A DNA stretch of 47,995 nt from Gammaproteobacteria bacterium (GCA_021323735.1 JAJPKM010000043.1:1-47995), one strand, 5' to 3'; shown: positions 27,801-36,710, counted from the first letter of the stretch. The notes: a model not told the origin generated them from the letters alone. Numbers and translations are program-made.

Positions 27801-28150
27801 CGGGGCTTAGGACCTCGCACCGGCATCAATTCCACCGAGAAGCTGTATCGATGCCGCTCGCCGGGCTGCAGCGCGCCGACTCCAACCACCTGGCGCGCGA
27901 CTTTTTCTCCCTGCTCATTGGTGATGGCGACCACCACGCAGTATTCGCATTGTTCACCGCGCCCGGGGTGGTGAATGGTCCCGTCGATGCGCATCGCCGA
28001 TACCGCCTGAGCCTGCGGCTCGGCATGCGTCGTGTTGAAGCGCAGGTGATGTTGGCAGCCCGGGCATATATTCGCACTCTGCAAGACCGTCGCCTTGCAA
28101 TGAGGGCATACCCGGGTTGCTCCGAGAGTGCTCTGGCGAGCGACACTCAT
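27797..28150 (-). CDS. Zinc-ribbon hypothetical protein
   Basis: A 117-residue cytosolic protein. The N-terminal part has two CxxC pairs (Cys15/18 in CPHC and Cys29/32 in CPGC), forming a probable zinc ribbon. The remainder reads as a small beta-rich domain ([48 protein letters not shown]) ending in basic residues. I do not recognise a named family. It starts three bases after the bactofilin stop, so the two are probably one operon, and the zinc-ribbon protein may work with the bactofilin at the cell envelope or poles; that is inference from position. Confidence 0.8.
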   Translation of the reverse strand: MSVARQSTLGATRVCPHCKATVLQSANICPGCQHHLRFNTTHAEPQAQAVSAMRIDGTIHHPGRGEQCEYCVVVAITNEQGEKVARQVVGVGALQPGERHRYSFSVELMPVRGPKPR

Positions 28151-28153
28151 GGC

Positions 28154-28666
28154 TTAGCTGCCGTTCACCAGACCTTTGACCTTCCCTTTCTCATCGTCCC
28201 AGCCGAACTCGACATGCCCGCGCATACGCGATCCCGCCGCGACCGTAATGGACCCGGCCTTCACATCGCCGACGATCACGCCGCCTTCGAGCACGTCGAC
28301 CCGCTTCGCGGATTCGATATTGCCCTGCAGCTCACCGCCGACCACCACGATCCCAGCCAGCACTTGGCCGGTCAGATGAGCACCGCTGTCCATGGTGAAA
28401 TTTCCATCGATGCGCACATCGCCCTTGAAGCGGCCTGCCATGCGCACATTTCCCGAACCCTCGATCTTGCCTTCGATCGACAGATTCGCGGCAATCACCG
28501 ACTCTCCGCCTTCGACGGCGGTCTTGGGTGTGGGGCGGCGGGGCGAAACGGCCAATCCCGGATCGCTGGCAACGCGCTCGGGCGGACTTCGCTCCGGGGC
28601 CAAAGCCGATGCAGGAACGGAGGGACCTGCAGGGGCGGACGTGGGTTTTTCATTCCAAAGGGCCAT
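28154..28666 (-). CDS. Bactofilin (polymer-forming cytoskeletal protein)
   Basis: Bactofilins self-assemble without nucleotide into filaments that localise envelope enzymes. This 170-residue protein has a disordered Pro/Ala/Ser-rich N-terminus (residues 1-50) and a right-handed beta-helix core (about 55-155) with repeating hydrophobic/Gly turns: SVIAANLSIEGKIEGSGNV, GRFKGDVRIDGNF, LTGQVLAGIVVVGGELQGNI, VIVGDVKAGSITV. The tail is short and charged. It is followed immediately by the zinc-ribbon gene and is divergent from the aminotransferase gene. Confidence 0.93.
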   Translation of the reverse strand: MALWNEKPTSAPAGPSVPASALAPERSPPERVASDPGLAVSPRRPTPKTAVEGGESVIAANLSIEGKIEGSGNVRMAGRFKGDVRIDGNFTMDSGAHLTGQVLAGIVVVGGELQGNIESAKRVDVLEGGVIVGDVKAGSITVAAGSRMRGHVEFGWDDEKGKVKGLVNGS

Positions 28667-28785
28667 AGGGTAACTCTCCCGCTGTAGTGGATAAAGCGTA
28701 CACGCTAACCCCGGCGAATGTCATCGGCCTACTGTCTGATAATGGAGACGGTGAGTTCTCCGGCCAGTCGCGCTACGGTCAACGA

Positions 28786-28791
28786 TATAAT
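28786..28791 (+). promoter_or_regulatory. Consensus -10 box upstream of the aminotransferase
   Basis: A perfect TATAAT 31 bases before the proposed TTG start. No good -35 hexamer is found at 16-18 bases upstream, so recognition would need an activator or another element. Confidence 0.4.
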
Positions 28792-28821
28792 GCACCCTAC
28801 ATAAGACAGGGGCGTTATCTT

Positions 28822-30015
28822 TTGTTTCAATCACTCGATCGACTGACTCCCGATACCATTCTCGGATTGATGGCCCAATTTCGGGCCGACCCCGCACCGA
28901 AGAAAGTCGACTTAGGCGTCGGTGTGTACCGCGATCTTTCCGGCAACACGCCGGTTCTGAACTGTGTGCGCAAGGCGGAAAGAGAGGTATTGGCGGCTCA
29001 GACCAGCAAGTCCTACATAGGCGCGGCGGGGCGCGAGGAATTCAACCATGCAGTGGAGGAATTGGTGCTGGGCGCAGACCATGCCGCGCGCCGCGATCGG
29101 CGCGCCAGAACCCTGCAGACTCCCGGAGGGTGCGGCGCACTGCGCGTGGGCGCTGAACTGATCAAAGTCGCCGCGCCAGGTGCCGCAGTGCACTTGAGCG
29201 ATCCGACCTGGGGCAATCACGCGCCCCTGTTGGGGGGCTGCGGGTTGAAGCTCGAGCGCTACCCTTACTACGATGCCGCCACCCACGAGTTGCGCTTCGA
29301 GGCGATGATCGAGCGCCTCGAGGCTGCGCCGGCCGGCGACACCGTACTCATCCACGCGTGCTGTCACAATCCCACCGGCGCGGACCTCGATTCTCAGCAA
29401 TGGCAGGCGGTGGTACAAGTCCTGCAGAGGCGCGGCCTGGTGCCATTCCTGGACCTGGCTTACCAGGGCTTCGGCTCATCTCTGGAGGGGGACGCCGCTG
29501 CGGTGCGCATGGTGGTGGAGCGCGTGCCCGAAGCGCTCATCGCCGTATCGTTCTCCAAAAATCTCGGCCTGTATCGAGAGCGCGTCGGCGCTTTGATCGC
29601 CATCAGTGAGAACCCGGTGCGCGCCGACGCCACGCAGAGCCACATGCTGCAGATCGCCCGCAGCATTTATTCGATGCCTCCGGACCATGGCGCCGCCATT
29701 GCCGCTGCGATCTTCGCCGACCCGCAGCGCAAGAATGAGTGGATTCAAGAACTCGAGGCCATGCGCGGGCGAATTCAGGACATGCGCACCCTGCTCACCG
29801 ACAGACTTCGCCAAGCGACGGGCAATGATGCGTTCGATTTCATCCGCACCCAACGCGGCATGTTTTCGCTGCTCGGCGTGTCGCGCGCGGCCGTCGAGCG
29901 GCTGCGCGACAAGCATCACATCTACATGCTCTCGGACAGCCGCATGAACCTGGCCGGCATCATGCCCGGGAATGTCGACTACGTGGCCGAAGCCTTTGCC
30001 GCGGAGCGCGGGTGA
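28822..30015 (+). CDS. Aspartate/aromatic-amino-acid aminotransferase (class I)
   Basis: PLP-dependent transaminase of the AspC/TyrB family, exchanging amino groups between aromatic or acidic amino acids and 2-oxoglutarate. The PLP lysine is in VSFSKNLGLYRERVG, and CCHNPTGADLD, SDPTWGNH and VGVYRDLSG are also diagnostic. A TTG at 28822 gives 397 residues starting FQSLDRLTPD after the initiator, the usual family length; the frame is open further upstream but through the putative promoter. The choice between Asp and Tyr/Phe as main substrate cannot be made here. Confidence 0.93.
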   Translation: MFQSLDRLTPDTILGLMAQFRADPAPKKVDLGVGVYRDLSGNTPVLNCVRKAEREVLAAQTSKSYIGAAGREEFNHAVEELVLGADHAARRDRRARTLQTPGGCGALRVGAELIKVAAPGAAVHLSDPTWGNHAPLLGGCGLKLERYPYYDAATHELRFEAMIERLEAAPAGDTVLIHACCHNPTGADLDSQQWQAVVQVLQRRGLVPFLDLAYQGFGSSLEGDAAAVRMVVERVPEALIAVSFSKNLGLYRERVGALIAISENPVRADATQSHMLQIARSIYSMPPDHGAAIAAAIFADPQRKNEWIQELEAMRGRIQDMRTLLTDRLRQATGNDAFDFIRTQRGMFSLLGVSRAAVERLRDKHHIYMLSDSRMNLAGIMPGNVDYVAEAFAAERG

Positions 30016-30070
30016 ACCGACTATCTAAGGCCTCCAAACCGAGCGCGCCGACTGTTCGTGAATGTGTCCG

Positions 30071-30925
30071 CTAATCCGCCAAGGCCTGGCTCAGCGCCGT
30101 GACTTCCGCGGCGGAGTCCTGCATGACGGCCAGGGTTTTGGCCTCGTTCAAGCCCAGCCGTTTCGCGGCCGGTAGCTCCCGAAGGGTGGCTTCGAGGCCG
30201 GCGATATCCGTGCCATAGGAAACCATGAGGACCGCGACGCCGACCACGTCGGAGAGATCGGCGGCGTCCAGATCGGTGCGCGAAAAATCTTCCTGCCCCA
30301 CTGCCCGTGCCATGGCCTCGGAGAACTTCCAGGTCTCGATGATGGCCTTGCCGATGGAGGGGTACCAGTCGTCGATGATGTCGTTCAGCGCCGATTCGCC
30401 GGCAAACAATTCCGGGTGATCGGCGGCGCGCGTCAGAATGTACAGCTTGCCGATGCCGTGCATCATGCCGGTGAGCATCGCCTCGTCCGGATTGACCCGG
30501 GTGCAGGTCCTTGCCAACACATAGGAGTACGCGGCCACATAGGTGCTGCGCTCCCACAAATCGTTCAGATGCGCCGTCAAGTTCGCCAACTTGTTGTTCT
30601 TGCGCATCTGGCTCATGGAGAAGGAAATCGAAGCGCTACGCACCATGTTGTGGCCGATCCGCGCAATCGCGGTACGCAGGTCAGTGACATCGCGCCCGCT
30701 GCGATTGATCGCCGCCGAATTCGCTATGCGCAGCAACCGCGCCGCGAGCGCAGGTTCAGAGCCGACGACCCTGACGATCTGATCCATCCGCGTGTTCGGA
30801 TCGGACAAGATGCGCCTGACTTGCAGGGCAATCTCCGGAAACGACGGCAAATCGACGTGCCCGCTCGACAGCTCGCCTGCCAGGCTACGAATGAAGTCAA
30901 ATGCGACGGTGGATGCGGGCTGCAC
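30071..30925 (-). CDS. HDOD-domain protein
   Basis: A 284-residue protein dominated by an HDOD domain, a non-catalytic relative of HD phosphohydrolases used in signalling and stress responses. LPSFPEIALQVRRILSDP, RLLRIANSA, IARIGHNMVRS and MLTGMMHGIGKLYIL mark the fold. No GGDEF, EAL or receiver domain is attached. The start is uncertain: GTG 30925 and TTG 30934 are both possible and neither has a strong Shine-Dalgarno. It follows the GNAT gene by 70 bases on the same strand. Its target process is not shown. Confidence 0.88.
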   Translation of the reverse strand: MQPASTVAFDFIRSLAGELSSGHVDLPSFPEIALQVRRILSDPNTRMDQIVRVVGSEPALAARLLRIANSAAINRSGRDVTDLRTAIARIGHNMVRSASISFSMSQMRKNNKLANLTAHLNDLWERSTYVAAYSYVLARTCTRVNPDEAMLTGMMHGIGKLYILTRAADHPELFAGESALNDIIDDWYPSIGKAIIETWKFSEAMARAVGQEDFSRTDLDAADLSDVVGVAVLMVSYGTDIAGLEATLRELPAAKRLGLNEAKTLAVMQDSAAEVTALSQALAD

Positions 30926-30995
30926 AGGACTCAATGAATCGGCCGGAAGAGTGCATTCTTGAGGTCGTTCCGAGGAACCTGCCCATGCAGTGCCG

Positions 30996-31517
30996 TCACT
31001 TCTTCGAGGCGGATGGGCGGCTCGCGAAACGCTGTTGTACTTCGCCGTTGCGCGAGCGTTCCGTGAAGCGGCCCGAGCTGTAGCGGGTAACCACATCACG
31101 CCAGAAAGCGACCGAGCCGGGATGGCGCATGTACTCGACGATTTCCCAGTCGCCGGCGAACCGATCGAAAATCAAAGTGGCGGCATTGCGGCCGATGCCG
31201 GCGCGGCGGTACGGCATTCGAACGAAGAATTCGGACATCCGATAATCCGCCGTCTTCTCGCCCGCCATTGCGATGCGCGGCCGCGTGACCAAGGCGAAGC
31301 CTACCTGATCGGTTCCCTTGAGAATGAGCAGCGGATGCGATTGGTCGTTGGAGAACCAGTTGGCGAATATTTCATCTTGGTGGGGATTGTTCGCGCCGAG
31401 GACGGAAAACAGCCCGGTATTCAAATCGGCCAGGGATTCTATGTACTCGCCGTAAATGCTCTGGATCCAGTGGCGATCCGGCTTCGAATGTTTGGCGTCG
31501 CGGATACTGACGAGCAA
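30996..31517 (-). CDS. GNAT-family N-acetyltransferase
   Basis: A 173-residue protein with a GNAT fold. The acetyl-CoA pyrophosphate loop is in FFVRMPYRRAGIGRNAA (R/Q-x-x-G-x-G/A pattern), preceded by the beta-strand LLILKGTDQVGFALV and followed by FWRDVVTRYSSG. Substrate is unknown: members acetylate amines, antibiotics or proteins. The start is a TTG at 31517, with only a weak GGTAAG upstream. It lies downstream of a small lipoprotein gene but is separated from it by a hairpin terminator, so it probably has its own promoter or depends on read-through. Confidence 0.85.
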   Translation of the reverse strand: MLVSIRDAKHSKPDRHWIQSIYGEYIESLADLNTGLFSVLGANNPHQDEIFANWFSNDQSHPLLILKGTDQVGFALVTRPRIAMAGEKTADYRMSEFFVRMPYRRAGIGRNAATLIFDRFAGDWEIVEYMRHPGSVAFWRDVVTRYSSGRFTERSRNGEVQQRFASRPSASKK

Positions 31518-31534
31518 CGAATCTTACCGTCTTG

Positions 31535-31583
31535 AAAAAGACACAGCCCGGACGAACGTGCCTGATGGCCGTCCGCCCGGGCT
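31535..31583 (-). terminator. Rho-independent terminator after the Ala-rich lipoprotein gene
   Basis: Read on the minus strand, AGCCCGG pairs with CCGGGCT and GACG with CGTC (31570-31583 with 31545-31554, bulge of three), followed by GTGTC and a run of five T. It lies 24 bases after the lipoprotein stop. Confidence 0.8.
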
Positions 31584-31606
31584 TGTGGAATCAGAGACGA
31601 AGCGTA

Positions 31607-31822
31607 TTACGGCTTCGCAGCTGATGCCGCGCTGGCAGCCGCATCGGCAGCCGCGCTCGCGGCAGCGGCCGAATCAGCAGCGGCAGAGGCAGCGGCGTCC
31701 GCAGCAGGGGCGGCGGCGGGAGGAGGCGTCGTGGCGGCCGGGGCAGGAGCCTCGGTCTTGCTGCCGCAGGCACTCAGCATGAATGCAGCGACAACGGCGG
31801 TCAGAGCAAGTTTGGTCTTCAT
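31607..31822 (-). CDS. Small Ala-rich lipoprotein
   Basis: A 71-residue protein with a clear lipoprotein signal peptide (MKTKLALTAVVAAFMLSAC) and lipobox LSAC at residues 16-19. The mature part is almost only Ala, Pro and Ser with scattered Asp, so it is probably an extended or helical surface-anchored spacer in the envelope; the residue after Cys is Gly, which does not signal inner-membrane retention. No known family beyond small alanine-rich lipoproteins. It has its own hairpin terminator and an AT-rich 250-base upstream gap, so it looks like a single-gene unit that could be well expressed. Confidence 0.8.
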   Translation of the reverse strand: MKTKLALTAVVAAFMLSACGSKTEAPAPAATTPPPAAAPAADAAASAAADSAAAASAAADAAASAASAAKP

Positions 31823-32072
31823 CTATCGATACCCCAGAAATTTTAAGATAAAAAATTTAGGCCGAGCGTGTTGTTTTTGGGCTAAACCCTCAACGTCCCG
31901 GCCGATTTTAGAGTGTTTTTGCGCAATTTCATACCTCTTTCGGCTCCCTTTCGACCAAGCGCTCTCGCCTCGCAAGCCGGAAATCTTCAGAAGGGTTAAG
32001 GACCTATAGCGCCCGCGTGCATCTGGCGCATAATTTGGAGGATTGTTTCCAGGCCCTTGCGGTGGAGGATTT

Positions 32073-33416
32073 GTGAACGACTTCAGTCTCGATCAGCTCT
32101 ACGTGGCGCATCTAACGACACTCATGCAGCGTACCGACCGTTCGCTCGCGCAGAGCGGCTTTGATGCATTGGTCGTTCACGCCGGCCGCCCGCCCGCGCT
32201 GTTTCTGGATGACCAGGACTATCCTTTCAAGGTGAATCCGCAATTCAAGGCTTGGGTTCCCATCGTTGACAATCCACGCTGCCTGCTCATGTATTCGCCC
32301 GGGAGCCGTCCCAAGGTACTCTTCTATCAGCCCAACGATTTCTGGCATAAGCCGGCCAAGCTGCCTACGGCAGCCTGGACGGCAGCGCTTGATTGGACCG
32401 TCATCGACGATGATTCGAAGGCCGCCACGCACTGGGCCAAACTAGGCCGTACCGCCTTCATCGGTCCCCAGGCGCTGCCGGGCGTGGACCCCGAATGCGC
32501 CAACCCCAAGGAGTTGATCGCGAGGCTGGAGTATGAACGCGCGGTAAAGACGCCCTACGAACTCGCCTGCCTGCGCAAGGCGAATGAATTGGGCGCGCGG
32601 GGCCATGCGGCGGCCTTCGCGGCCTTCAGCCGCGGGGGTTCCGAATACGAGGCGCACATGAGTTATCTGGCGGCCTGCGCGCAGCGCGAAGAGGAGATGC
32701 CTTATAACAACATCGTCGCTTATAACGAGAATACGGCCGTGCTGCACTACCAGCACCTGGAACGATCGGCGCCTTCGCCTCTGCGCTCCTTCCTCATCGA
32801 CGCGGGTGCCCAATGCCGGGGCTATGCGTCGGATATCACCCGCACCTATGCAAGGTCGCCCGGGCGCTATGCGGACCTGGTGCAGGCCGTCGATCGGGCT
32901 CAATTGGCGCTCTGTGGCGAGATTGTCGCGGGCCGCGACTACCGCGAGGTGCACCTCTCGGCACACCGCATACTCGGCGATGTCCTGGAACAGGTCGGTC
33001 TTACCCGTTTGCCGGGACAGGCCGCGCTCGAATCAGGCGTAACCAGCGTGTTCTTCCCGCATGGCATCGGTCACTTGCTGGGCCTGCAGGTACACGATGT
33101 CGGCGGCGTGATGAGTGAGCGATTGGGCCATGAGCGCGAGCGGCCCAAGGGGCACCCCTACCTGCGCCTGACCCGAATGCTGGAGCCGGGCGTGGTGGTG
33201 ACTGTCGAGCCGGGCATTTACTTGATCGATTCGCTGCTGGCGGCGGCGCATGGGGATGAGCGGCGGGCGCATATCGACTGGGCCGTGGTTGAGGAACTGA
33301 AGCCCTACGGTGGTGTTCGGATCGAAGACAATGTGGCGACCACCGCCGATAAACCCGAAAACATGACCCGGGACGCCTTTACCCGAACCGCCGTGCGCAA
33401 GGATGCGGCCGCGTGA
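32073..33416 (+). CDS. pepQ: Xaa-Pro dipeptidase PepQ
   Basis: Cytoplasmic dinuclear-metal peptidase of family M24 that splits X-Pro dipeptides; E. coli PepQ has 443 residues, this one 447. The five metal ligands are in place: Asp243 and Asp254 (IDAGAQCRGYASDITRTY), His334 (HGIGHLLG), Glu379 (VEPGIYL) and Glu418 (GVRIEDN). The GTG at 32073 is preceded by GGAGG. The N-terminal domain (LVVHAGRPPALFLDD) is the expected creatinase-like fold. It is convergent with rplQ, with a likely shared hairpin between the two stops. Confidence 0.95.
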   Translation: MNDFSLDQLYVAHLTTLMQRTDRSLAQSGFDALVVHAGRPPALFLDDQDYPFKVNPQFKAWVPIVDNPRCLLMYSPGSRPKVLFYQPNDFWHKPAKLPTAAWTAALDWTVIDDDSKAATHWAKLGRTAFIGPQALPGVDPECANPKELIARLEYERAVKTPYELACLRKANELGARGHAAAFAAFSRGGSEYEAHMSYLAACAQREEEMPYNNIVAYNENTAVLHYQHLERSAPSPLRSFLIDAGAQCRGYASDITRTYARSPGRYADLVQAVDRAQLALCGEIVAGRDYREVHLSAHRILGDVLEQVGLTRLPGQAALESGVTSVFFPHGIGHLLGLQVHDVGGVMSERLGHERERPKGHPYLRLTRMLEPGVVVTVEPGIYLIDSLLAAAHGDERRAHIDWAVVEELKPYGGVRIEDNVATTADKPENMTRDAFTRTAVRKDAAA

Positions 33417-33433
33417 GAGAAAGGCGGGTGCTT

Positions 33434-33462
33434 GCGAGGATTGCCGGAGACGGCCTCCTCGC
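33434..33462. terminator. Probable bidirectional hairpin between pepQ and rplQ
   Basis: A 7-bp stem GCGAGGA/TCCTCGC (33434-33440 with 33456-33462) with an inner short stem, lying midway between the convergent stops of pepQ (33416) and rplQ (33494). T-runs are weak on both sides, so efficiency is uncertain. Confidence 0.5.
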
Positions 33463-33493
33463 GAGCGAGCGACGCTGAATTCTGCCGCTTAAG

Positions 33494-33985
33494 TCAGGCG
33501 GCCGCTTTCGCCTTGCGGCGCTTGGGCGCGGCAGCCTCACTCTCGGCGGCGGGCGCCGCCTTCTTGGGCTTCTTGGCGCCCTTGGGAGCTTTGGCCGACT
33601 TATCGTCCTGCTCCTCGGCGGCTACAACGGCCGGGTCCACCAACTGCATGAGCGCCATATCGGCCGAATCGCCGGGACGCGGTTCCATTTTCAGAATTCG
33701 CGTGTAGCCGCCGGCGCGCGCCTTGAAGCGCGGGCCTAGGTCCGCGAACAGCTTCTCCACCACGGCCTCGTCCCGCAGGCGCGCATAGGCCAGCCGGCGC
33801 AACCCGATCGAGTCGACTTTGGCCAGGGTGATCAACGGCTCCACCACGCGCCGCAACTCCTTCGCCTTAGGCACCGTGGTGCGAATGGTTTCGTGTTGCA
33901 GCAGCGAGGTCGCCATATTGCGCAACATCGCATGACGATGAGAGGCATTTCGCGATAGCTGACGCCCGCTGTTTCGGTGACGCAT
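33494..33985 (-). CDS. rplQ: 50S ribosomal protein L17
   Basis: Large-subunit protein near the exit-tunnel rim and last gene of the alpha operon. The core ([20 protein letters not shown] onward, residues 1-120) is conserved, including [19 protein letters not shown]. At 163 residues it is longer than E. coli L17 (127): the extra part is a Lys/Ala/Pro-rich tail ([17 protein letters not shown] and similar). The tail probably extends over rRNA or is disordered. It follows rpoA by 27 bases. Confidence 0.97.
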   Translation of the reverse strand: MRHRNSGRQLSRNASHRHAMLRNMATSLLQHETIRTTVPKAKELRRVVEPLITLAKVDSIGLRRLAYARLRDEAVVEKLFADLGPRFKARAGGYTRILKMEPRPGDSADMALMQLVDPAVVAAEEQDDKSAKAPKGAKKPKKAAPAAESEAAAPKRRKAKAAA

Positions 33986-34012
33986 GTTCTTCTCTCAACC
34001 CTTATCGATGAT

Positions 34013-35026
34013 TCAAATGCCGTCGCGCTCGTCGTCGCGCTTCAAGCCCGGAGGCGGCCAATTGTCGATCCGCATGCCCAACGTCAAGCCGTGGCTCTCC
34101 AGAACCTCTTTGATCTCGGTCAAAGACTTCTTGCCCAGGTTCGGCGTGCGCAGCAGCTCGACTTCCGTGCGCTGTACCAGATCGCCGATGTAGTGGATGT
34201 TCTCGGCCTTCAAGCAATTGGCTGAACGCACCGTGAGTTCCAACTCATCGACCGGCCGCAGCAGGATCGGATCGAACTGCGTTTCGGTGGCTTTCGTGGT
34301 CGATTCGTCCTGACCCTGCAGGTCGACGAACACGGACAGCTGGTCCTTGAGAATCCCGCCGGCGCGGCGAATGGCCTCCTCAGGATCGATGGTACCGTTG
34401 GTTTCGATGTCCAGAATGAGCTTGTCCAAGTCGGTGCGCTGCTCGACGCGAGCGCTCTCGACGTTGTAGGTCACCTTGCGCACCGGACTGAAGGAGGCAT
34501 CCAGTTGCAGGCGGCCGATCGCGCGCGTCTGCTCTTCGAAGGCCATGCGCTGTGCCGCCGGACGATAGCCGCGACCGCGCTCGACCTTGAGGGACATCGA
34601 CAGCTCGCTGGCCTTCGTCAGATTGGCGATGACCAGGTCCGGGTTCAAAATTTCAATATCATGATCGCCCGCGATATCGCCGGCAGTCACGGGTCCCGGA
34701 CCCTTCTTGTGCAGACGCACTTCGGCCACGTCGCGCGTGTGCATGCGGATTGCGACCGCCTTCAAGTTCAAAAGAATGTCGACCACATCCTCTTGCACGC
34801 CTTCGATGGCGGTGTATTCGTGCAGCACGCCCTCGATCTCGATCTCGGTGATCGCCGCCCCCGGCAGGGAGGACAGCAGTACGCGGCGCAGCGCATTGCC
34901 CAGCGTGTGGCCGAAACCGCGTTCGAACGGCTCGATCACGATGCGGGCATGGCGCGTCGACACGGGCTGTACTTTTACGACCCGCGGTTTCAAGAATTCA
35001 TTGATCGATCCCTGCATGGATTTCAC
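34013..35026 (-). CDS. rpoA: RNA polymerase alpha subunit
   Basis: Alpha subunit that starts RNA polymerase assembly and contacts activators and UP elements. Its 337 residues split into the dimerising N-domain ([20 protein letters not shown], residues about 33-52) and the C-domain (about 255-330) with [14 protein letters not shown], the helix-hairpin-helix that binds UP-element DNA. It sits between rpsD and rplQ as in other gammaproteobacteria and is co-transcribed with them. Confidence 0.99.
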   Translation of the reverse strand: MKSMQGSINEFLKPRVVKVQPVSTRHARIVIEPFERGFGHTLGNALRRVLLSSLPGAAITEIEIEGVLHEYTAIEGVQEDVVDILLNLKAVAIRMHTRDVAEVRLHKKGPGPVTAGDIAGDHDIEILNPDLVIANLTKASELSMSLKVERGRGYRPAAQRMAFEEQTRAIGRLQLDASFSPVRKVTYNVESARVEQRTDLDKLILDIETNGTIDPEEAIRRAGGILKDQLSVFVDLQGQDESTTKATETQFDPILLRPVDELELTVRSANCLKAENIHYIGDLVQRTEVELLRTPNLGKKSLTEIKEVLESHGLTLGMRIDNWPPPGLKRDDERDGI

Positions 35027-35070
35027 CTTTGACTAAAGCCTTAGGACTCGCAGCATCGCGCCGCGGTACG

Positions 35071-35694
35071 CTACTTGGAGTACAACTCGACGACGAGGCT
35101 CTCGTTGATGTCCGGCAGAATTTCCTGCCGATCGGGAACCGATTTCAAAATCCCCGAGAACTTCTTGTCGTCCACTTCGACCCAGTCCGGAAAACCGACC
35201 TGGGTGGCGACGGTCAAGGCAGCCGTGATGCGCGTCTGCTTCTTGGCCTTCTCGCGCAAGCTGATGACATCGCCCGCCTTGCACTGGTAGGACGCGATAT
35301 TCACCAGCTTGTCGTTGACGGATACGGCCTTGTGGCTCACCAGCTGACGGGCCTCGGCACGCGTGGAGGCGAACCCCATGCGGTAGACCACGTTGTCCAA
35401 ACGGCACTCCAAGAACTGCAGCAGCGTCTCACCGGTCGCGCCCGGACGGCCCGCGGCCTTCTGATAGTAGTTGCGGAATTGGCGTTCCAGAACTCCATAC
35501 ATGCGGCGTAGCTTTTGCTTCTCGCGCAGCTGCAGGCCGTATTCGGACAGGCGCTGCTTGCGTTCGCTCTTCACGCCGCCCGGCGGCACTTCCAGCTTGC
35601 ACTTCGACTCGAGCGGCTTGGAGCCGCTCTTGAGGAACAGATCGGTTCCCTCACGACGAGAAAGCTTGCACTTCGGACCGGTATATTTTGCCAT
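35071..35694 (-). CDS. rpsD: 30S ribosomal protein S4
   Basis: Primary 16S rRNA-binding protein that nucleates small-subunit assembly; in E. coli it also represses the alpha operon by binding the rpsM leader. The 207 residues start [19 protein letters not shown] and contain the S4 RNA-binding domain ([19 protein letters not shown]). The N-terminus lacks the CxxC zinc motif of the zinc-bound form. It lies between rpsK and rpoA with gaps of 33 and 44 bases. Confidence 0.98.
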   Translation of the reverse strand: MAKYTGPKCKLSRREGTDLFLKSGSKPLESKCKLEVPPGGVKSERKQRLSEYGLQLREKQKLRRMYGVLERQFRNYYQKAAGRPGATGETLLQFLECRLDNVVYRMGFASTRAEARQLVSHKAVSVNDKLVNIASYQCKAGDVISLREKAKKQTRITAALTVATQVGFPDWVEVDDKKFSGILKSVPDRQEILPDINESLVVELYSK

Positions 35695-35727
35695 TGCGAA
35701 CCTTTGACTAGACTTTGAGCACGGCGC

Positions 35728-36156
35728 CTAAACGCGGCGCTTCTTGGGCGGACGGCAGCCGTTATGCGGAATCGGCGTCACATCCTCGATGTTGGTGATC
35801 TTCAGACCGCAGCCGTTCAAGGCACGCACCGCCGACTCGCGTCCCGGGCCCGGGCCCATCACGCGCACTTCGACATTCTTCACGCCATGTTCCTGCGCCG
35901 CGGTGCCGGCGCGTTCCGCGGCAACCTGCGCTGCGAACGGCGTCGATTTGCGCGAGCCGCGATAACCGCAACCGCCCGATGTCGCCCAGGACAGCGTGTT
36001 GCCCTGCCGATCGGTGATGGTAATGATGGTGTTGTTGAAGGAGGCATGCACGTGCGCGATCGCATCCAGCACGTTCTTGCGCACTTTCTTGCGCGCAGGT
36101 TTGGCGCCTTGCGTGGCGGCCGCGGCCTGCTGCGTATTCTGTTTCGGATCAGCCAT
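35728..36156 (-). CDS. rpsK: 30S ribosomal protein S11
   Basis: Platform protein of the small subunit that contacts the mRNA exit region. It is 142 residues against 129 in E. coli; the extra residues are an Ala/Gln-rich N-terminus ([19 protein letters not shown]). The conserved core includes [38 protein letters not shown] and the C-terminal [12 protein letters not shown]. Its start codon is preceded by the repeated double-hairpin element also seen before rpsJ, within a 76-base gap after rpsM. Confidence 0.98.
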   Translation of the reverse strand: MADPKQNTQQAAAATQGAKPARKKVRKNVLDAIAHVHASFNNTIITITDRQGNTLSWATSGGCGYRGSRKSTPFAAQVAAERAGTAAQEHGVKNVEVRVMGPGPGRESAVRALNGCGLKITNIEDVTPIPHNGCRPPKKRRV

Positions 36157-36168
36157 TTATACTTCCCG

Positions 36169-36217
36169 TGCGCTTCGCGCAACTGTTGACGGGGTCGCGG
36201 CGACCCCGACCGAAAAA
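36169..36217 (-). repeat. Double-hairpin leader element, rpsK copy
   Basis: Read on the minus strand: a T-run with CGG, a large stem (36190-36197 with 36201-36208; CGGGGTCG pairing CGACCCCG), the spacer GTCAACAGT, then a small hairpin TGCGC-GAA-GCGCA (36169-36181) ending 12 bases before the rpsK ATG. A near-identical element is found at 47781-47830 before rpsJ. The T-run precedes the stem in the direction of transcription, so it is not a standard terminator for this operon. Confidence 0.8.
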
Positions 36218-36232
36218 ACCTTACCCAAGCCT

Positions 36233-36613
36233 TTAGACCTTGCCCGGCGGCGCGTTCATCTTCACCGCCTGCTTGCGCGGACCTTTGCGCGTGCGGGCAT
36301 TGGTGCGCGTGCGTTGGCCGCGCATCGGCAGGCCCTTGCGATGCCGGATGCCACGGTAGCAACCCAAATCCATGAGGCGCTTGATGTTCATGGACACTTC
36401 GCGGCGCAGATCGCCTTCCACGGCGAATTTCGCGACCTGAGATCGCAATGAAGCCACTTCGGCGTCGGTCAAGTCCTTCACCTTGACGTGATGCTTCACG
36501 CCGGCGGCATCACAGATGCGTGCGGCACGGCTGTTGCCGATGCCGAAAATATGGGTCAGGCCGATGACGACATGCTTGTTCATAGGAATGTTGATGCCGG
36601 CGATACGCGCCAT
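36233..36613 (-). CDS. rpsM: 30S ribosomal protein S13
   Basis: Head protein of the 30S subunit that contacts the 50S (bridges B1a/B1b) and P-site tRNA. Its 126 residues begin [20 protein letters not shown] after Met and end in a basic tail ([17 protein letters not shown]). The H2TH region [16 protein letters not shown] is typical. It is the first gene of the alpha operon and lies just downstream of a good sigma70 promoter. Confidence 0.98.
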   Translation of the reverse strand: MARIAGINIPMNKHVVIGLTHIFGIGNSRAARICDAAGVKHHVKVKDLTDAEVASLRSQVAKFAVEGDLRREVSMNIKRLMDLGCYRGIRHRKGLPMRGQRTRTNARTRKGPRKQAVKMNAPPGKV

Positions 36614-36650
36614 CTATTTCTCCACCCGCGCCCACGAAAAAAAGCGCGGC

Positions 36651-36679
36651 AGTATATTAGAAAATCCTCTGAAAATCAA
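36651..36679 (-). promoter_or_regulatory. Sigma70 promoter of the alpha operon (rpsM-rplQ)
   Basis: On the minus strand, TTGATT (36674-36679) and TATACT (36651-36656) are separated by 17 bases, close to consensus. It sits between rpmJ and rpsM; transcription would start around 36644. The leader contains CCGCGC and GCGCGG around a T-rich loop, which could form a hairpin near the rpsM start, where S4 binds in E. coli. Confidence 0.8.
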
Positions 36680-36710
36680 TCGCCCGGGTTGCTTTGGGCC
36701 GCCCACGCGC

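Noticed and set aside
34689-34704. GGGTCC/GGACCC hairpin
   Set aside because: It lies inside the rpoA coding sequence and is explained by Gly-Pro codons ([10 protein letters not shown]); it does not share the flanks of the ribosomal-leader repeat.
36169-36217. Reading the rpsK leader element as a Rho-independent terminator
   Set aside because: On the transcribed (minus) strand the T-run lies before the stem, not after it, and essential genes follow directly.
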